In this document: positions 46,511 through 55,216 of the stretch, one piece after another
Position numbering within the stretch: position 1 is the first letter of the stretch
How the letters are laid out: every line of letters starts with the position of its first letter
Source of the DNA: a bacterium
GTDB taxonomy: Bacteria > SZUA-182 > DTGQ01
Direction: 5' to 3'
DNA: 64,000 bases
Assembly: GCA_023512255.1 (NCBI GenBank)
Contig: JAILZY010000004.1
Location: 35,780 to 99,779 of the forward strand
Translations under genes and position numbers: made by a program
Notes under the pieces: model-generated
Seen by the model: the letters and a program-made list of their open reading frames with translations, nothing else
Told to the model about the DNA's origin: nothing
Databases searched by the model: none

Positions 46511-47950
46511 CTATCGTGCCCCTTGAGCAGTAATCACTGCCCAGATGGTTTTTATGATAATAACTAGGTCAAGATAAAATGAATAATTATTAATGTAGAA
46601 GATATCATGCTGCAACTTGTCATCCAAACTAGCCTCATAGCGGCCGTTAATCTGGGCCAATCCAGTCAACCCAGGCTTTATGCGAAGTCTCAATCCCTGA
46701 AACTCCTTATATTGATTTACAAAATGGGGTCTTTCTGGCCGTGGGCCGACAATGCTCAATTTGCCCCAAAGGACCAGAAAGAGCTGAGGGAGCTCATCCA
46801 GACTGGTTTTGCGCAGGATACGGCCTACAGGGGTGATTCTTGGGTCATTCTCTTCTGCCCAGATCGGTCCTGAACACTCCTCAGCATTATCAATCATGGA
46901 ACGAAATTTATAAATTACAAAGGGACGATTATCTTTCCCGATCCTGATTTGTTTGAAAAAGATCGGCCCCTTTGAGCTCAGCTTAACCGCCAAAGCAATG
47001 ATGACCATGAGCGGGAAGAAAATTATGATGGCCACTAAGGAAAAAATAATGTCGAAAGCACGTTTTGCCACTCGGTTAAAGCCATTAATAGGCTCTAAAA
47101 TCAGCTCAAAGAGCGGCACAGATCCCAGGGGCTGCAATTTCACCTTTCCGGCAAATAGCTCATACAGGCCGGGGAGAATAAAAAATCGAATCCCCAGAGC
47201 ATTACACTGCTCAATCAACCCATCAATTAGATTTGAGGGAAATTCATGGCTGACCAGAATAACGTTTTTAATTTCGTATCGATTCACCACCTCAAGAAAG
47301 TTACTGATATTGTCCAGATATCTCAACGATGAGGAATTTTGATCATCTGAGGCTGCACTCTTTTTTGCCGTCGCGGCCAGATAGCCTACGATCTCCCAGC
47401 GCTGGTAGGGAATCTTATTTAGGTTTTCAAGGTAATGTAGCCCATCCTTACTGCTCTCACCAATAATCAGGGTATTTTCCCCGACGGGCTTTTTCCTCAA
47501 AAGCCAGGGTATAAGATGGAAAGAGATAAACCGCCAGCCTAGAAGAAAGAGGATATTCAGCCCCCACTCTAAGAAACAGATATAGCGGGATAGATTGATA
47601 TTCACACTGTGGTAGCTTCGCAGAATGTGAACAAAGGTAAAGATAATGATCGAGCTTAAGGTTGTAGCCTTAAAAACCTTCTCAAGGCTCTCATAAGCAG
47701 GAGCTGAGGGCTCTTTTTGCTCATAGAAGCCAAAGAAGAACAGGAAAAATAACCTAACACAGGTGATAATCGGAGCAAAGATGCGGTAAAAACTCCAAAA
47801 GGGGCCGATCAAGACCATAGTCAAGGAGAGATCTTTCCACGGATACAGAAGATATCCCCCTAGAATGGCCAGATTGATAAACAGGATATCAATCAGAGCC
47901 GAGCCTGCTATCCTTCGGTTATTTTTTGACCGCAATCCTTTTATTCGCAT
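46511..47950 (-). CDS. Polyprenyl glycosylphosphotransferase (WcaJ/WbaP type)
   Basis: A 479-residue inner-membrane enzyme that starts lipid-linked polysaccharide synthesis by transferring sugar-1-phosphate to undecaprenyl phosphate. N-terminal ~150 residues have four to five membrane segments, then a Rossmann-like CoA-binding domain (ENTLIIGESSKDGLHYLENL, VILVSHEFPSN). The C-terminal catalytic domain (from about residue 290) has KRAFDIIFSLVAIIIFFPLM, then PFVIYKFRSMIDNAEE, and SLDELPQLFLVLWGKLSIVG with PRPERPHFV and KPGLTGLAQINGR. Most likely sugar is glucose-1-P or galactose-1-P. The GT2 gene follows on the same strand 49 bp away. Confidence 0.92.
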   Translation of the reverse strand: MRIKGLRSKNNRRIAGSALIDILFINLAILGGYLLYPWKDLSLTMVLIGPFWSFYRIFAPIITCVRLFFLFFFGFYEQKEPSAPAYESLEKVFKATTLSSIIIFTFVHILRSYHSVNINLSRYICFLEWGLNILFLLGWRFISFHLIPWLLRKKPVGENTLIIGESSKDGLHYLENLNKIPYQRWEIVGYLAATAKKSAASDDQNSSSLRYLDNISNFLEVVNRYEIKNVILVSHEFPSNLIDGLIEQCNALGIRFFILPGLYELFAGKVKLQPLGSVPLFELILEPINGFNRVAKRAFDIIFSLVAIIIFFPLMVIIALAVKLSSKGPIFFKQIRIGKDNRPFVIYKFRSMIDNAEECSGPIWAEENDPRITPVGRILRKTSLDELPQLFLVLWGKLSIVGPRPERPHFVNQYKEFQGLRLRIKPGLTGLAQINGRYEASLDDKLQHDIFYINNYSFYLDLVIIIKTIWAVITAQGAR

Positions 47951-48041
47951 ATTATTCTAATATTTCCCCCTCTTATTCTAATGTCCCCTCTTTAGTAAAG
48001 AATAGATCCAAGAGAATAGATACAAGGGGAAAATCTGCCTG

Positions 48042-48165
48042 CCTTAGTGGTTTCCTCGCTAAGTGCGTAATACAAGTGCACAGCGGATCAATTATGCTAT
48101 CAATTGTAGCTCGCGGACCTTGTGTCCGCCCCCAGAGCTTGCGCACTTTATTAGCGAAAAGACCA
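48042..48165 (-). repeat. 124-bp dispersed repeat unit (reverse orientation)
   Basis: Read on minus it matches the two tandem units at 61330-61570: GGTCTTTTCGCTAAtAAAGTGC-type start, a GCAAGCT.GGCGGACACAAG centre, CAATTGATA and a final TTACGCACTTAGCGAGGAAA. On plus it runs from 48042 to 48165. It lies between the phosphotransferase and kinase-like genes. Confidence 0.65.
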
Positions 48166-48195
48166 TTTAGCCAATCGGGCGCTATATTCTCCCGT

Positions 48196-49143
48196 CTAGT
48201 GAATCGTAGCCTGTTCTTCGGACAAAGTAGTGCTCTTTTGTATATAATCGGGTATTATACCAAGGGGCTCGATCTGTGACTCAATTAGCCACTTTTCCGC
48301 TAAGGTCAGTGCCTGCGGAATATGTTCAATGATCCGTTTGACCTGGGTGGCCGGAGTAGGTCTAGCCAGTCTTCCTGCCTCACGGTTGGCTCGGGCCGCG
48401 ATCAGGCAGGCCTCGATTAGATCTGTCCCCCGATAAGCCAAGGCAGCTAAAATACCGGTTATGGTATCGCCAGTGCCGCCGATAGCCTCAAGTTCAGGGA
48501 TGGAAGGCTCACTGATGCTCTTGAGTATCTGGCCCCCACGGCAGATATAGTCAGTGGTACCTTTTACAAACAGGATGTCGGCTGCGTTTTTCCAGTGGTA
48601 AGCCCGCTGAACCAACTCGCTGGCCTCACCGTTCATATGCCAGATGAAGCCGCGGGTATAGGCGGGATGATCTGCTTTCTCATCGGCCAAAAAGGCTAGC
48701 TCTCCCATGTCTGGGGTGAAAATATCGTAGTAAGGAGCATGTCCCCCTGCCTTGGCCACATACATGGAGCCTGCATCGGCGATGAGAAGTGGTTTTCGCT
48801 TCAATTGCTTGATCGCTTTAACTAACTGATTGTTTTTCCTGATGTCCGGCATAATATAATGGAAAGCTATCACCTGAGGATTCAACTCCGAGAGGCGTTC
48901 GGTAAGATATGCGTATACCTTACTGCTGCCATCTCGCTTACCCGTATCTCCGGCTGTTACACAAAGGGGAGCAGGAAGACCATACTTTTTACAAACTACG
49001 GCCACAGTTGTCATCATGGCTGCGGTCCCCCGGTTTTGATCCAACAGATGACCATCAATCAGCAGTCCGTCGGGAGTGAGATTGCCAGACCCAGCCAAAA
49101 GCGGCAATCCCTGTACAGGAATAGTGCCTGCTAAAATTAACAT
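48196..49143 (-). CDS. Ribokinase-fold protein (NAD(P)H-hydrate dehydratase / sugar kinase-like)
   Basis: A 315-residue protein of the ribokinase superfamily. The nucleotide-site motif is GGTGDTITG (context LEAIGGTGDTITGILAALAY), followed by EACLIAARANREAGRLARPTPATQ, as in YjeF C-terminal (NNR dehydratase) relatives. FTPDMGELAFLADE earlier in the chain is the corresponding NTPNxxE-like loop. It overlaps the DUF3343 gene by seven bases and is the last gene of the Se/S-type cluster. True substrate unknown: it could repair NAD(P)HX or phosphorylate a small molecule. Confidence 0.7.
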   Translation of the reverse strand: MLILAGTIPVQGLPLLAGSGNLTPDGLLIDGHLLDQNRGTAAMMTTVAVVCKKYGLPAPLCVTAGDTGKRDGSSKVYAYLTERLSELNPQVIAFHYIMPDIRKNNQLVKAIKQLKRKPLLIADAGSMYVAKAGGHAPYYDIFTPDMGELAFLADEKADHPAYTRGFIWHMNGEASELVQRAYHWKNAADILFVKGTTDYICRGGQILKSISEPSIPELEAIGGTGDTITGILAALAYRGTDLIEACLIAARANREAGRLARPTPATQVKRIIEHIPQALTLAEKWLIESQIEPLGIIPDYIQKSTTLSEEQATIH

Positions 49144-49784
49144 CTTTGTTCCTCCATAATTCTCAAAGCTTCCTCATAGGCCACGCTAAGAGAGTAAGCA
49201 CACAGGGTATAGCCGAGCTTTTTCGGATGGGGAGCCTCTGGCAATCGCTTGCCGATCATCTCAGCAGCCAGATACGGGACGTCAGGACATCCCCCGCCGG
49301 AAATATTGACGATTTTCCAGGTCAGCTTATGAAACGTAATCTTCATATTGGCCGCCTTGACCATTAGGTAATCCCCAAAATCGGTTATTCGGCAAAGTCT
49401 TAGCGGCTCAAGACGCTCTGCGGAAAGCGGCAAAACATCGATCGGAACAATCTTTTCTTCCTTCAGACATCGAATTATCCCTACCTGCTCGACCAGGGGA
49501 AAATCAATGGCTAGATCACAGCCAGTGCGATACTGGGCCGGAGGGCTGACGACCCGAATCTGATAGCCTGTAGATTTTAAGATTTCCTCAGCCCTGATTA
49601 CCTCAGTGGTATTGGAAAATATCAATAACCCTCTGGCCGCCTGCTGCTGCAAGTTACTCTTGTCTGCTCCTGGGCCGTCTGAAGCTTCTTGGCCATTGCC
49701 TGCTCCATCATTTTCACCTACACTATTATTCTTGCGGACGCAAGAGTCCACTTTGTCAAAGATCTTGTTTAAAAAGCCCTTCAT
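49137..49784 (-). CDS. DUF3343 putative Se/S carrier domain protein
   Basis: A 215-residue protein. Residues ~1-18 form an amphipathic start, then a low-complexity linker (~20-48). Residues ~50-120 match DUF3343 (putative selenium/sulfur carrier): GLLIFSNTTEVIRAEEILKS, then RVVSPPAQYRTGCDLAI with the conserved Cys. The C-terminal ~90 residues (ITFHKLTWKIVNISGGGCPD, VPYLAAEMIGKRLPEAPHPK) are an added domain that I do not recognise, with Cys residues and a terminal RC. Neighbouring yedE of the selenium type supports the call. Function is inferred. Confidence 0.75.
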   Translation of the reverse strand: MKGFLNKIFDKVDSCVRKNNSVGENDGAGNGQEASDGPGADKSNLQQQAARGLLIFSNTTEVIRAEEILKSTGYQIRVVSPPAQYRTGCDLAIDFPLVEQVGIIRCLKEEKIVPIDVLPLSAERLEPLRLCRITDFGDYLMVKAANMKITFHKLTWKIVNISGGGCPDVPYLAAEMIGKRLPEAPHPKKLGYTLCAYSLSVAYEEALRIMEEQRC

Positions 49785-49974
49785 GACCTTCTCTTTCCTA
49801 TAGTTAAATATTTACTCAAATATTCAAAAAAATATTTAAAATTCAAAATATCTAAAACCTCGAAAGAAGAAACTCTTCCCTAAAGTCAACAATTCAACCA
49901 AACGCCAACCATTCTCTCGCTGATGCGGCCCTTTTCCCATAGCCGTAAAATAGACTTAAGGGGAGTTAAGGGAA

Positions 49975-50679
49975 TTAGCCCCTCGGACCAAAGATAGCGC
50001 TTCCCACCCGAACAATGGTGGCTCCTTCCTCAATAGCCACCTCAAAATCGTGCGACATGCCCATAGATAAATGCCTAAGAGAGAGGCCAAGCTCCCGCTC
50101 TATCCCATCGCGCACCTCCCTGAGCTTGGCAAAATATGGTCGCGCTTTCTCAGGATCATCGACCTCGGGCGGTATGGTCATCAACCCATCTAGGGAAAGA
50201 TGGGGCAGTTGGCTGACCCCCTTTGCCAGATCAATCGCCTCCTGGGGCAAGACACCGGATTTTGACGCCTCGCCAGCCACATTTACCTGGATAAGGACCG
50301 ACTGAATCTTGCCCTCTACTTGAGCCCGCTGATCAACCAGTCTGGCCAGATGGAGAGAATCCACCGTATGAATTAGGGTAAAGAGAGAGACCGCCAGCCT
50401 GACCTTGTTGCTCTGCAGGTGGCCGATGAGATGCCACTCTATGGGATAGTTGCGTAAGGCGAGAATTTTCTCCCGCGCCTCTTGAACATAGTTTTCCCCC
50501 AAAACCCTGGCTCCAGCCTCCACGGCCTGGATGATCTTGTCAATCCCCTGCTTTTTGCTGACCGCAACTAGGGTTATTTCATCTTTGATGCGGCCAGAGC
50601 GAGTTGCCGCCCGCTCAATGCGCTCGGTAACTCTTTGCCAGTTTTCCCTTATCTGTGAGGCATCTTGAAAGGGAGTCAT
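49975..50679 (-). CDS. YggS/PLPBP family pyridoxal phosphate homeostasis protein
   Basis: About 234 residues, a fold-type III PLP-binding protein without known catalysis, involved in PLP and amino acid homeostasis. Conserved contexts: TLVAVSKKQGIDKIIQAVEA with the PLP lysine, RVLGENYVQEAREK, EWHLIGHLQSNKV, IQVNVAGEASKSGV, LDGLMTIPP and SMGMSHDFEVAIEEGATIVR with VGSAIFGPR. The ATG at 50679 (GGAG upstream) is preferred over one ten codons earlier. It follows two PLP-dependent enzyme genes in the same direction, which suggests that it supports them. Confidence 0.92.
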   Translation of the reverse strand: MTPFQDASQIRENWQRVTERIERAATRSGRIKDEITLVAVSKKQGIDKIIQAVEAGARVLGENYVQEAREKILALRNYPIEWHLIGHLQSNKVRLAVSLFTLIHTVDSLHLARLVDQRAQVEGKIQSVLIQVNVAGEASKSGVLPQEAIDLAKGVSQLPHLSLDGLMTIPPEVDDPEKARPYFAKLREVRDGIERELGLSLRHLSMGMSHDFEVAIEEGATIVRVGSAIFGPRG

Positions 50680-50727
50680 CACACTTTCTCCAAAGTTTTC
50701 CCAAAGCAAAAAATTATCTCTAAAACC

Positions 50728-52128
50728 CTATGATTTCAAAACCGCCTCTTCCAGGCAGCAGCTTGCAGCCTGCCGCCTGCCCACTTGATCTTCAGCCATC
50801 TCCTTGGCTACCTCTTCCACTTTTTCCAGGGCTATGGCTAGATCCGCCGGCGTGTGAGCCATAGAAATTGCTCCCCCGCCATGCATCACAAACACCCCTT
50901 TGTTCAATAGCCGGATCTTAAGCTCCTTCTCCCGCTTTTCCAGATCACAGTCAACAGCCAGAGTATGGGAGTCTTTCAACTCTTCCAATTTGATCTTGGG
51001 AAAATGGGTCATAAACAGCGAGCCAATCCCCGTGCACTTGGCGGCAATCCCATATCGGGCGAAAGCCTGCTCGATGCCGGTCCTGATTTGATTGCCAGCA
51101 GCCTCAAGGTAAGGATAAATTTTCTGGGCGTTTTCTTCAAGATACCGCAGCATGGCTATGCCTGCCCTCATACACAGAGGAGCACAGGAGAAGGTGCCAC
51201 CGCCGATGAGCGTCTTTTTGTATTCGGGCAAATTTGCAGTCGGGCTGCATAGCTCCATGATATCCGCCCGCCCGACCACTGCACCGATAGGCATCCCTCC
51301 CCCCAGGATCTTGCCCAGAGTGGTAAGATCAGGTCTTATGTTATATAACCCCTGGGCGCCGCTCAAGCCTACTCGAAAGCCGGTGATAATCTCATCAAAG
51401 ATTAGCAAAGCCCCTGCCCGATTGGTCTCTTCACGGATAGCCTCCAGAAATTTTCGCTCAGCAGGAATAAATCCTCCCTCGCCCAAAATCGGCTCCATGA
51501 TAACTGCGGCCAGATCATCGGCATGCTCCCTAATCCGGTCAATGGCCTGCTGAACATCGTTGAATCGGACCAAAATGGTATTTTGGATAGCATCCTCACA
51601 GGAGCCGCCTCGCTTGCCCTGACTCAGGTCAGGGTTGTCAATAGTAGCCGAATGCGTGCCTGCACCATGCCATGAGCCCTCCATTTTGATAAATTTCTGC
51701 CGCGAGGTTGAGGCGCGGGCTAGCCTTTGGGCATAGATGACCGCCTCGGTGCCGGAGCAGCAAAAACGGACCTTTTCCGCTGAGGGGATGAGCCGCTGCA
51801 CAATTTCAGCCAGCTCAATCTGAAGCTCATGGACAATGCCCCATTGAATCCCTTGTCTCACCTGTTTTTCCAGGGCTGACAGGATCGGCTCAGGGGTATG
51901 CCCTAAGATGTTTAAATAATGTCCCATCCAAAAATCCAGATACTCATTACCGTCAACATCCCAAAATCTTGCCCCTTCAGCCCTGGCCAGATAGCAAGGG
52001 TAGGGGGCGAAATAGCGCAAATTGTGACTTACCCCACCAGCCATGACCTGCAAGGCGCGATGGTACAATTTAAGGGATTTTCTACTCCGGCATATATACT
52101 TTTGATACTCTTGATTCAAAGAGCTCAT
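50728..52128 (-). CDS. Class III aminotransferase, glutamate-1-semialdehyde aminomutase-like
   Basis: A ~466-residue fold-type I PLP enzyme. Conserved blocks: GARFWDVDGNEYLDFWMGHY, VRFCCSGTEAVIYAQRLAR, AVIMEPILGEGG, LLIFDEIITGFRVG, and the PLP-lysine loop TTLGKILGGGMPIGAVVG. These match the GSAM (HemL)-like branch, but HemL is usually ~430 residues and sits with heme genes; here the neighbours are a threonine-synthase-like enzyme and PLPBP, so a specialised transaminase or mutase is more likely. The ATG at 52128 follows the upstream stop by seven bases. An extra N-terminal in-frame extension (23 codons) overlapping the previous gene is rejected. Confidence 0.85.
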   Translation of the reverse strand: MSSLNQEYQKYICRSRKSLKLYHRALQVMAGGVSHNLRYFAPYPCYLARAEGARFWDVDGNEYLDFWMGHYLNILGHTPEPILSALEKQVRQGIQWGIVHELQIELAEIVQRLIPSAEKVRFCCSGTEAVIYAQRLARASTSRQKFIKMEGSWHGAGTHSATIDNPDLSQGKRGGSCEDAIQNTILVRFNDVQQAIDRIREHADDLAAVIMEPILGEGGFIPAERKFLEAIREETNRAGALLIFDEIITGFRVGLSGAQGLYNIRPDLTTLGKILGGGMPIGAVVGRADIMELCSPTANLPEYKKTLIGGGTFSCAPLCMRAGIAMLRYLEENAQKIYPYLEAAGNQIRTGIEQAFARYGIAAKCTGIGSLFMTHFPKIKLEELKDSHTLAVDCDLEKREKELKIRLLNKGVFVMHGGGAISMAHTPADLAIALEKVEEVAKEMAEDQVGRRQAASCCLEEAVLKS

Positions 52129-52135
52129 GGTGTCA

Positions 52136-53344
52136 TTATCCTTCCATTTCCGCCTGAAGCTCTGGGACATCGAGTCGCAACCTCCCAGTGCAGCCAATGA
52201 CCACAGTTTGATCTGGTCGAATCATTCCTTTTTTAGCCAGCTTCTCCACTCCAGCCAAGGCAGCCAGAGATTCAAGACCAGCCTTCCCTCGTGGAATGCC
52301 ATCGGCATGAAATAGCTCCAAAAGCCGCGGGAATTCTTTCAACTCGGTTTTCTTTCCACCTTCAAAAACATCTTCAAACTTTACTCCAATTCTGCACAGA
52401 TGGGGATAGGATTCAAAAATTTTCGGTATGCCGATGCCGATCACATAAGTGTCAAGATTTGACACTACCCGCTTGCCGACCGTCCCCTCAACCAGACCGC
52501 GGGAGGCTAAAACCATCGGCGCACACCCTGCCGGTTGAATCCCGCCTAAGTTTGGGCTCTTGTTGAAGACCTCCATACACCCCTTCCAGAAGGAAAAAAT
52601 TCCAGTACCACTGCCAAGCCCCTGAACATACCAGTCAGGGATACGGCCTAGGTCCTCCAGAACCTCAAGACACAGGGTCTTCATCCCTTCGATTCTCATC
52701 TGGTTGTAAAACCAATATTCCAGAGGCAGACCCATTTTATTGGCAAAGGCATAGGCATTGGCAATGGCCTCATCAAAGGTGGTGCCGCTGTAGTGAATCT
52801 GAACAAAGCTGTAATCGTATGAGCCATCGCTAGCTATCATCCGGCTGTACAGCTCCTCCCACCGCTGGCGGGCATTATTCGGGACAAACATGTGAAGAAC
52901 CATCTTGCTGATAGCCGCTCCCCGGCAGTGAGAGATCCCACTGTCTCCAGTGCTGGCCCCGACCAGCTCCTTATATCCCATCTCCTTCAGACGGGAGAGA
53001 GTCATGAAGGCCTCCCGGTCCTTGAAGGTTTCCGTAGGCTGCATGGAATCGAGCTTAACGTAAACCTCGGATAATCCAAACTCCTCAGCGATGATTTGGC
53101 AGCGAATTAGAGGAAATTTCTTGATCCCTAGCTCGATAGCGTTTTCCATGTTAAAGAGAGGAAGAATCTCATGGAAGCGCCATACCGAATCCCCATAGCG
53201 CGGATCGGGATAATTATCCCAGTTCACCTCTGGATAGTAGAATGGCAGAAGCCCCTCTGGCGAGCAGTCACAGTTTCGAATATGTTTATTAACGTCATGG
53301 ATTTTGCCACATTTGACACACTGGCGATAAAAGCGGCGGGCCAT
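52136..53344 (-). CDS. Threonine synthase-like PLP enzyme with N-terminal zinc ribbon
   Basis: A 402-residue fold-type II PLP enzyme. The N-terminal C-x2-C...C-x-C set (Cys9, 12, 25, 27) is a probable zinc ribbon. The PLP lysine is K108 in QPTETFKDREAF; true threonine synthases have PTGSFKDRG. The phosphate-cradle loop reads STGDSGISHCRGAA instead of STGNTSA. These changes, with the cluster context, suggest a different beta-replacement or elimination substrate; cysteate-synthase-like or Se/S-substituted amino acids are possibilities. GGAGG precedes ATG 53344. The GSAM-like gene follows within eight bases. No threonine pathway genes are near. Confidence 0.8.
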   Translation of the reverse strand: MARRFYRQCVKCGKIHDVNKHIRNCDCSPEGLLPFYYPEVNWDNYPDPRYGDSVWRFHEILPLFNMENAIELGIKKFPLIRCQIIAEEFGLSEVYVKLDSMQPTETFKDREAFMTLSRLKEMGYKELVGASTGDSGISHCRGAAISKMVLHMFVPNNARQRWEELYSRMIASDGSYDYSFVQIHYSGTTFDEAIANAYAFANKMGLPLEYWFYNQMRIEGMKTLCLEVLEDLGRIPDWYVQGLGSGTGIFSFWKGCMEVFNKSPNLGGIQPAGCAPMVLASRGLVEGTVGKRVVSNLDTYVIGIGIPKIFESYPHLCRIGVKFEDVFEGGKKTELKEFPRLLELFHADGIPRGKAGLESLAALAGVEKLAKKGMIRPDQTVVIGCTGRLRLDVPELQAEMEG

Positions 53345-53442
53345 AAAAGGATCCTCCTTTCTCCCGATGTGGCCCTCTTCAGAGGGCTATTTTCCTCAAA
53401 ATGAAAAAAACCTACTTGCCATGTTCCGAACAAGCAATTCCT

Positions 53443-54618
53443 TTATTGCCTTGCCCCGAACGAGTGATAATGTTTTCTCTGGTATTCCTCAAGCTTTTCA
53501 CACTCTTGTTGCTGGCCCTCTTGCATCTTCTGAACCCTCTTCTTGCGGGTCCGAAAAGCAATCCCAACTGCGAGGAGGAAAATGAGTCCGGTCAGGACAG
53601 CAACTTCACCAGCAAAGGTCGGACCAGCAATGGTCGCCCGAATCTGCCAGCTTTGGACAATTCCTCCTCCAATCAGCATACCGAGCAGGGTCAGCCCAGC
53701 ATCTGTGTTTCCCTCACCAGCCATAATCACCTGCCGAAAGGGACAACCATTGGCCAAGACCGAAATCCCACCTACCAGAAACATCCCCAGAAATGACCAG
53801 CCGTGCGCTAGATGAGATCCGGGCTGGCCGTTTATTCCCAGCCGGAAATGGCCGGTTAAAAGGGCCACCCCCAGGGCCGTCAGAAACATAGTTACGATCC
53901 CCTTGAGCAGAAATTTATCCTTGGCAATAAAGAAATTTCGAAATCCAGCCATCATGCAAAATGTTGACCGCTGGGCAAACCCACCAATGAGCATCCCAAC
54001 CAGTAGGGAAATCAGCACTGGCGCATGCATGGCCGCAGGACCCCGATCACCCAGAGCGATAAACCCAGGCTTGATCAGCAGCATGAGCAGCAAAAAGCCA
54101 AAAAAAACCGGCATCACCAGACCATTGGCTACCCCAAGCTCTTGCTCCCTTTCTAGGGCAAAACCTCCCCGCAGGTATTGCAGCCCAAACCATACCCCAG
54201 CCACAAATCCCAGGATAGCGGGTGCGGCAGTCAGATCGCCAGCCGAGAGGCGAAGCACTGACTTTACCGGACAGCCGATGAACATGGCTGCTCCGACCAT
54301 CAAATAAAATCCCATCAGAAACCGAATCAGAGCCGATGATCCTCCCCGGACCCGAAACCGTCCGCTCGCCAGGGCCATAAGGAATGAGCCTAGTACTAGG
54401 CCGATAATCTCAGGTCGCAGATAGCTCATGCGGACATTTTCGTGCAGATGGAGCGATCCGGCAATATTCTCCAGAAAGCAGGAGATGCAGAGGCCAGAAT
54501 TTTCAGGGTTTCCCAAGATGGCCAAAAGAATTCCCCCCACCCCAAGGAGTATGCCAGTAATTACCGCACTGCTTAAGCCGATCTTCTCAGTCTTATAGAA
54601 AAGCGCTCTCATAGCCAT
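53443..54618 (-). CDS. yedE: YedE family putative selenium transporter
   Basis: A 391-residue membrane protein with about ten segments in two homologous halves (YeeE/YedE, DUF395). The diagnostic cysteines are FIGCPVKSVLRLSAGD in the first half and ANGCPFRQVIMAGEGNTDAG in the second. The latter closely resembles the selenium-associated YedE subfamily (seleno_YedE), usually near selD or yedF. It imports a small selenium or sulfur species. The start ATG overlaps the TPR gene stop (TGATG), so they are coupled. The C-terminal ~40 residues are polar (KMQEGQQQECEKLEEYQRKH) and add a Cys. selD and yedF are not in the window. Confidence 0.88.
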   Translation of the reverse strand: MAMRALFYKTEKIGLSSAVITGILLGVGGILLAILGNPENSGLCISCFLENIAGSLHLHENVRMSYLRPEIIGLVLGSFLMALASGRFRVRGGSSALIRFLMGFYLMVGAAMFIGCPVKSVLRLSAGDLTAAPAILGFVAGVWFGLQYLRGGFALEREQELGVANGLVMPVFFGFLLLMLLIKPGFIALGDRGPAAMHAPVLISLLVGMLIGGFAQRSTFCMMAGFRNFFIAKDKFLLKGIVTMFLTALGVALLTGHFRLGINGQPGSHLAHGWSFLGMFLVGGISVLANGCPFRQVIMAGEGNTDAGLTLLGMLIGGGIVQSWQIRATIAGPTFAGEVAVLTGLIFLLAVGIAFRTRKKRVQKMQEGQQQECEKLEEYQRKHYHSFGARQ

Positions 54619-55136
54619 CACTCACACCCTTGGCCAAACTTCCGCTGGCAGAAATAAAGGTCTCGCAGCATGTTTGAAACTCGCTCATCGTTTGGTTTTA
54701 GCTCCTTTTCCCGCTTGAGCTTAGGGATATCTTTCTGGATCATTTCGCTTAAGTTAGCCGAAGCCAGATCCACAAGATCAGGATTTTTCTCAATGCTTGA
54801 GCGACACAGCGAGATAGCCTTTTCTATATTTCCCTGCCGCTCATAGATAACGGCTAAATAAACCTGAGACTCAAGCCTTTGTGGATACTGATCCATGATC
54901 TTGCTCAATGCCTGGCCCGCCTCTTCATATTGGCCTAATTTGATTAGCCGCTCGACCTCGCCATAGATATTTTGCTCAGCGGACCTGGCCGCTTTGGCTG
55001 ATCGTGCCGCTCCCGACCCAAGGGGCGCCCCTTGGGCTGTCTGCTCTTGTTCCTCGCCATGTAGAGCGACCATACCCGTAATCAGGGCAGTTAACAGAAC
55101 TATTAGACTAATACTTAGAATATCCAGCCTATCCAT
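54618..55136 (-). CDS. Exported TPR protein
   Basis: About 172 residues. An N-terminal membrane anchor or signal (SISLIVLLTALITGMVALHG) is followed by a linker rich in Ala/Ser and then TPR-like helices (IYGEVERLIKLGQYEEAGQA, then LAVIYERQGNIEKAISLCRS, and LREDLYFCQ-like end). Likely a periplasmic scaffold. Preferred start is ATG 55136, with GAGGA in range; an ATG five codons earlier is possible. Its start lies inside a ~50-bp tandem duplication of the end of the upstream gene, so the ribosome binding site came from duplicated coding sequence. Confidence 0.7.
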   Translation of the reverse strand: MDRLDILSISLIVLLTALITGMVALHGEEQEQTAQGAPLGSGAARSAKAARSAEQNIYGEVERLIKLGQYEEAGQALSKIMDQYPQRLESQVYLAVIYERQGNIEKAISLCRSSIEKNPDLVDLASANLSEMIQKDIPKLKREKELKPNDERVSNMLRDLYFCQRKFGQGCE

Positions 55137-55216
55137 AATAATATTCCTCATAGGGATACATCCGGCGAATATCTAGCCGATCCACAATTAATATTCCTCA
55201 TAGGGATACATCCGGC
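55110..55216. repeat. Imperfect ~50-bp tandem duplication at gene boundary
   Basis: The sequence ATATTCCTCATAGGGATACA-TCCGGC occurs twice, at about 55141-55166 and 55191-55216, and the flanking AGCC.ATCCA.AAT block repeats as well. One unit is the C-terminus of the PhnD-like gene; the other supplies the start of the TPR gene. Confidence 0.75.
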
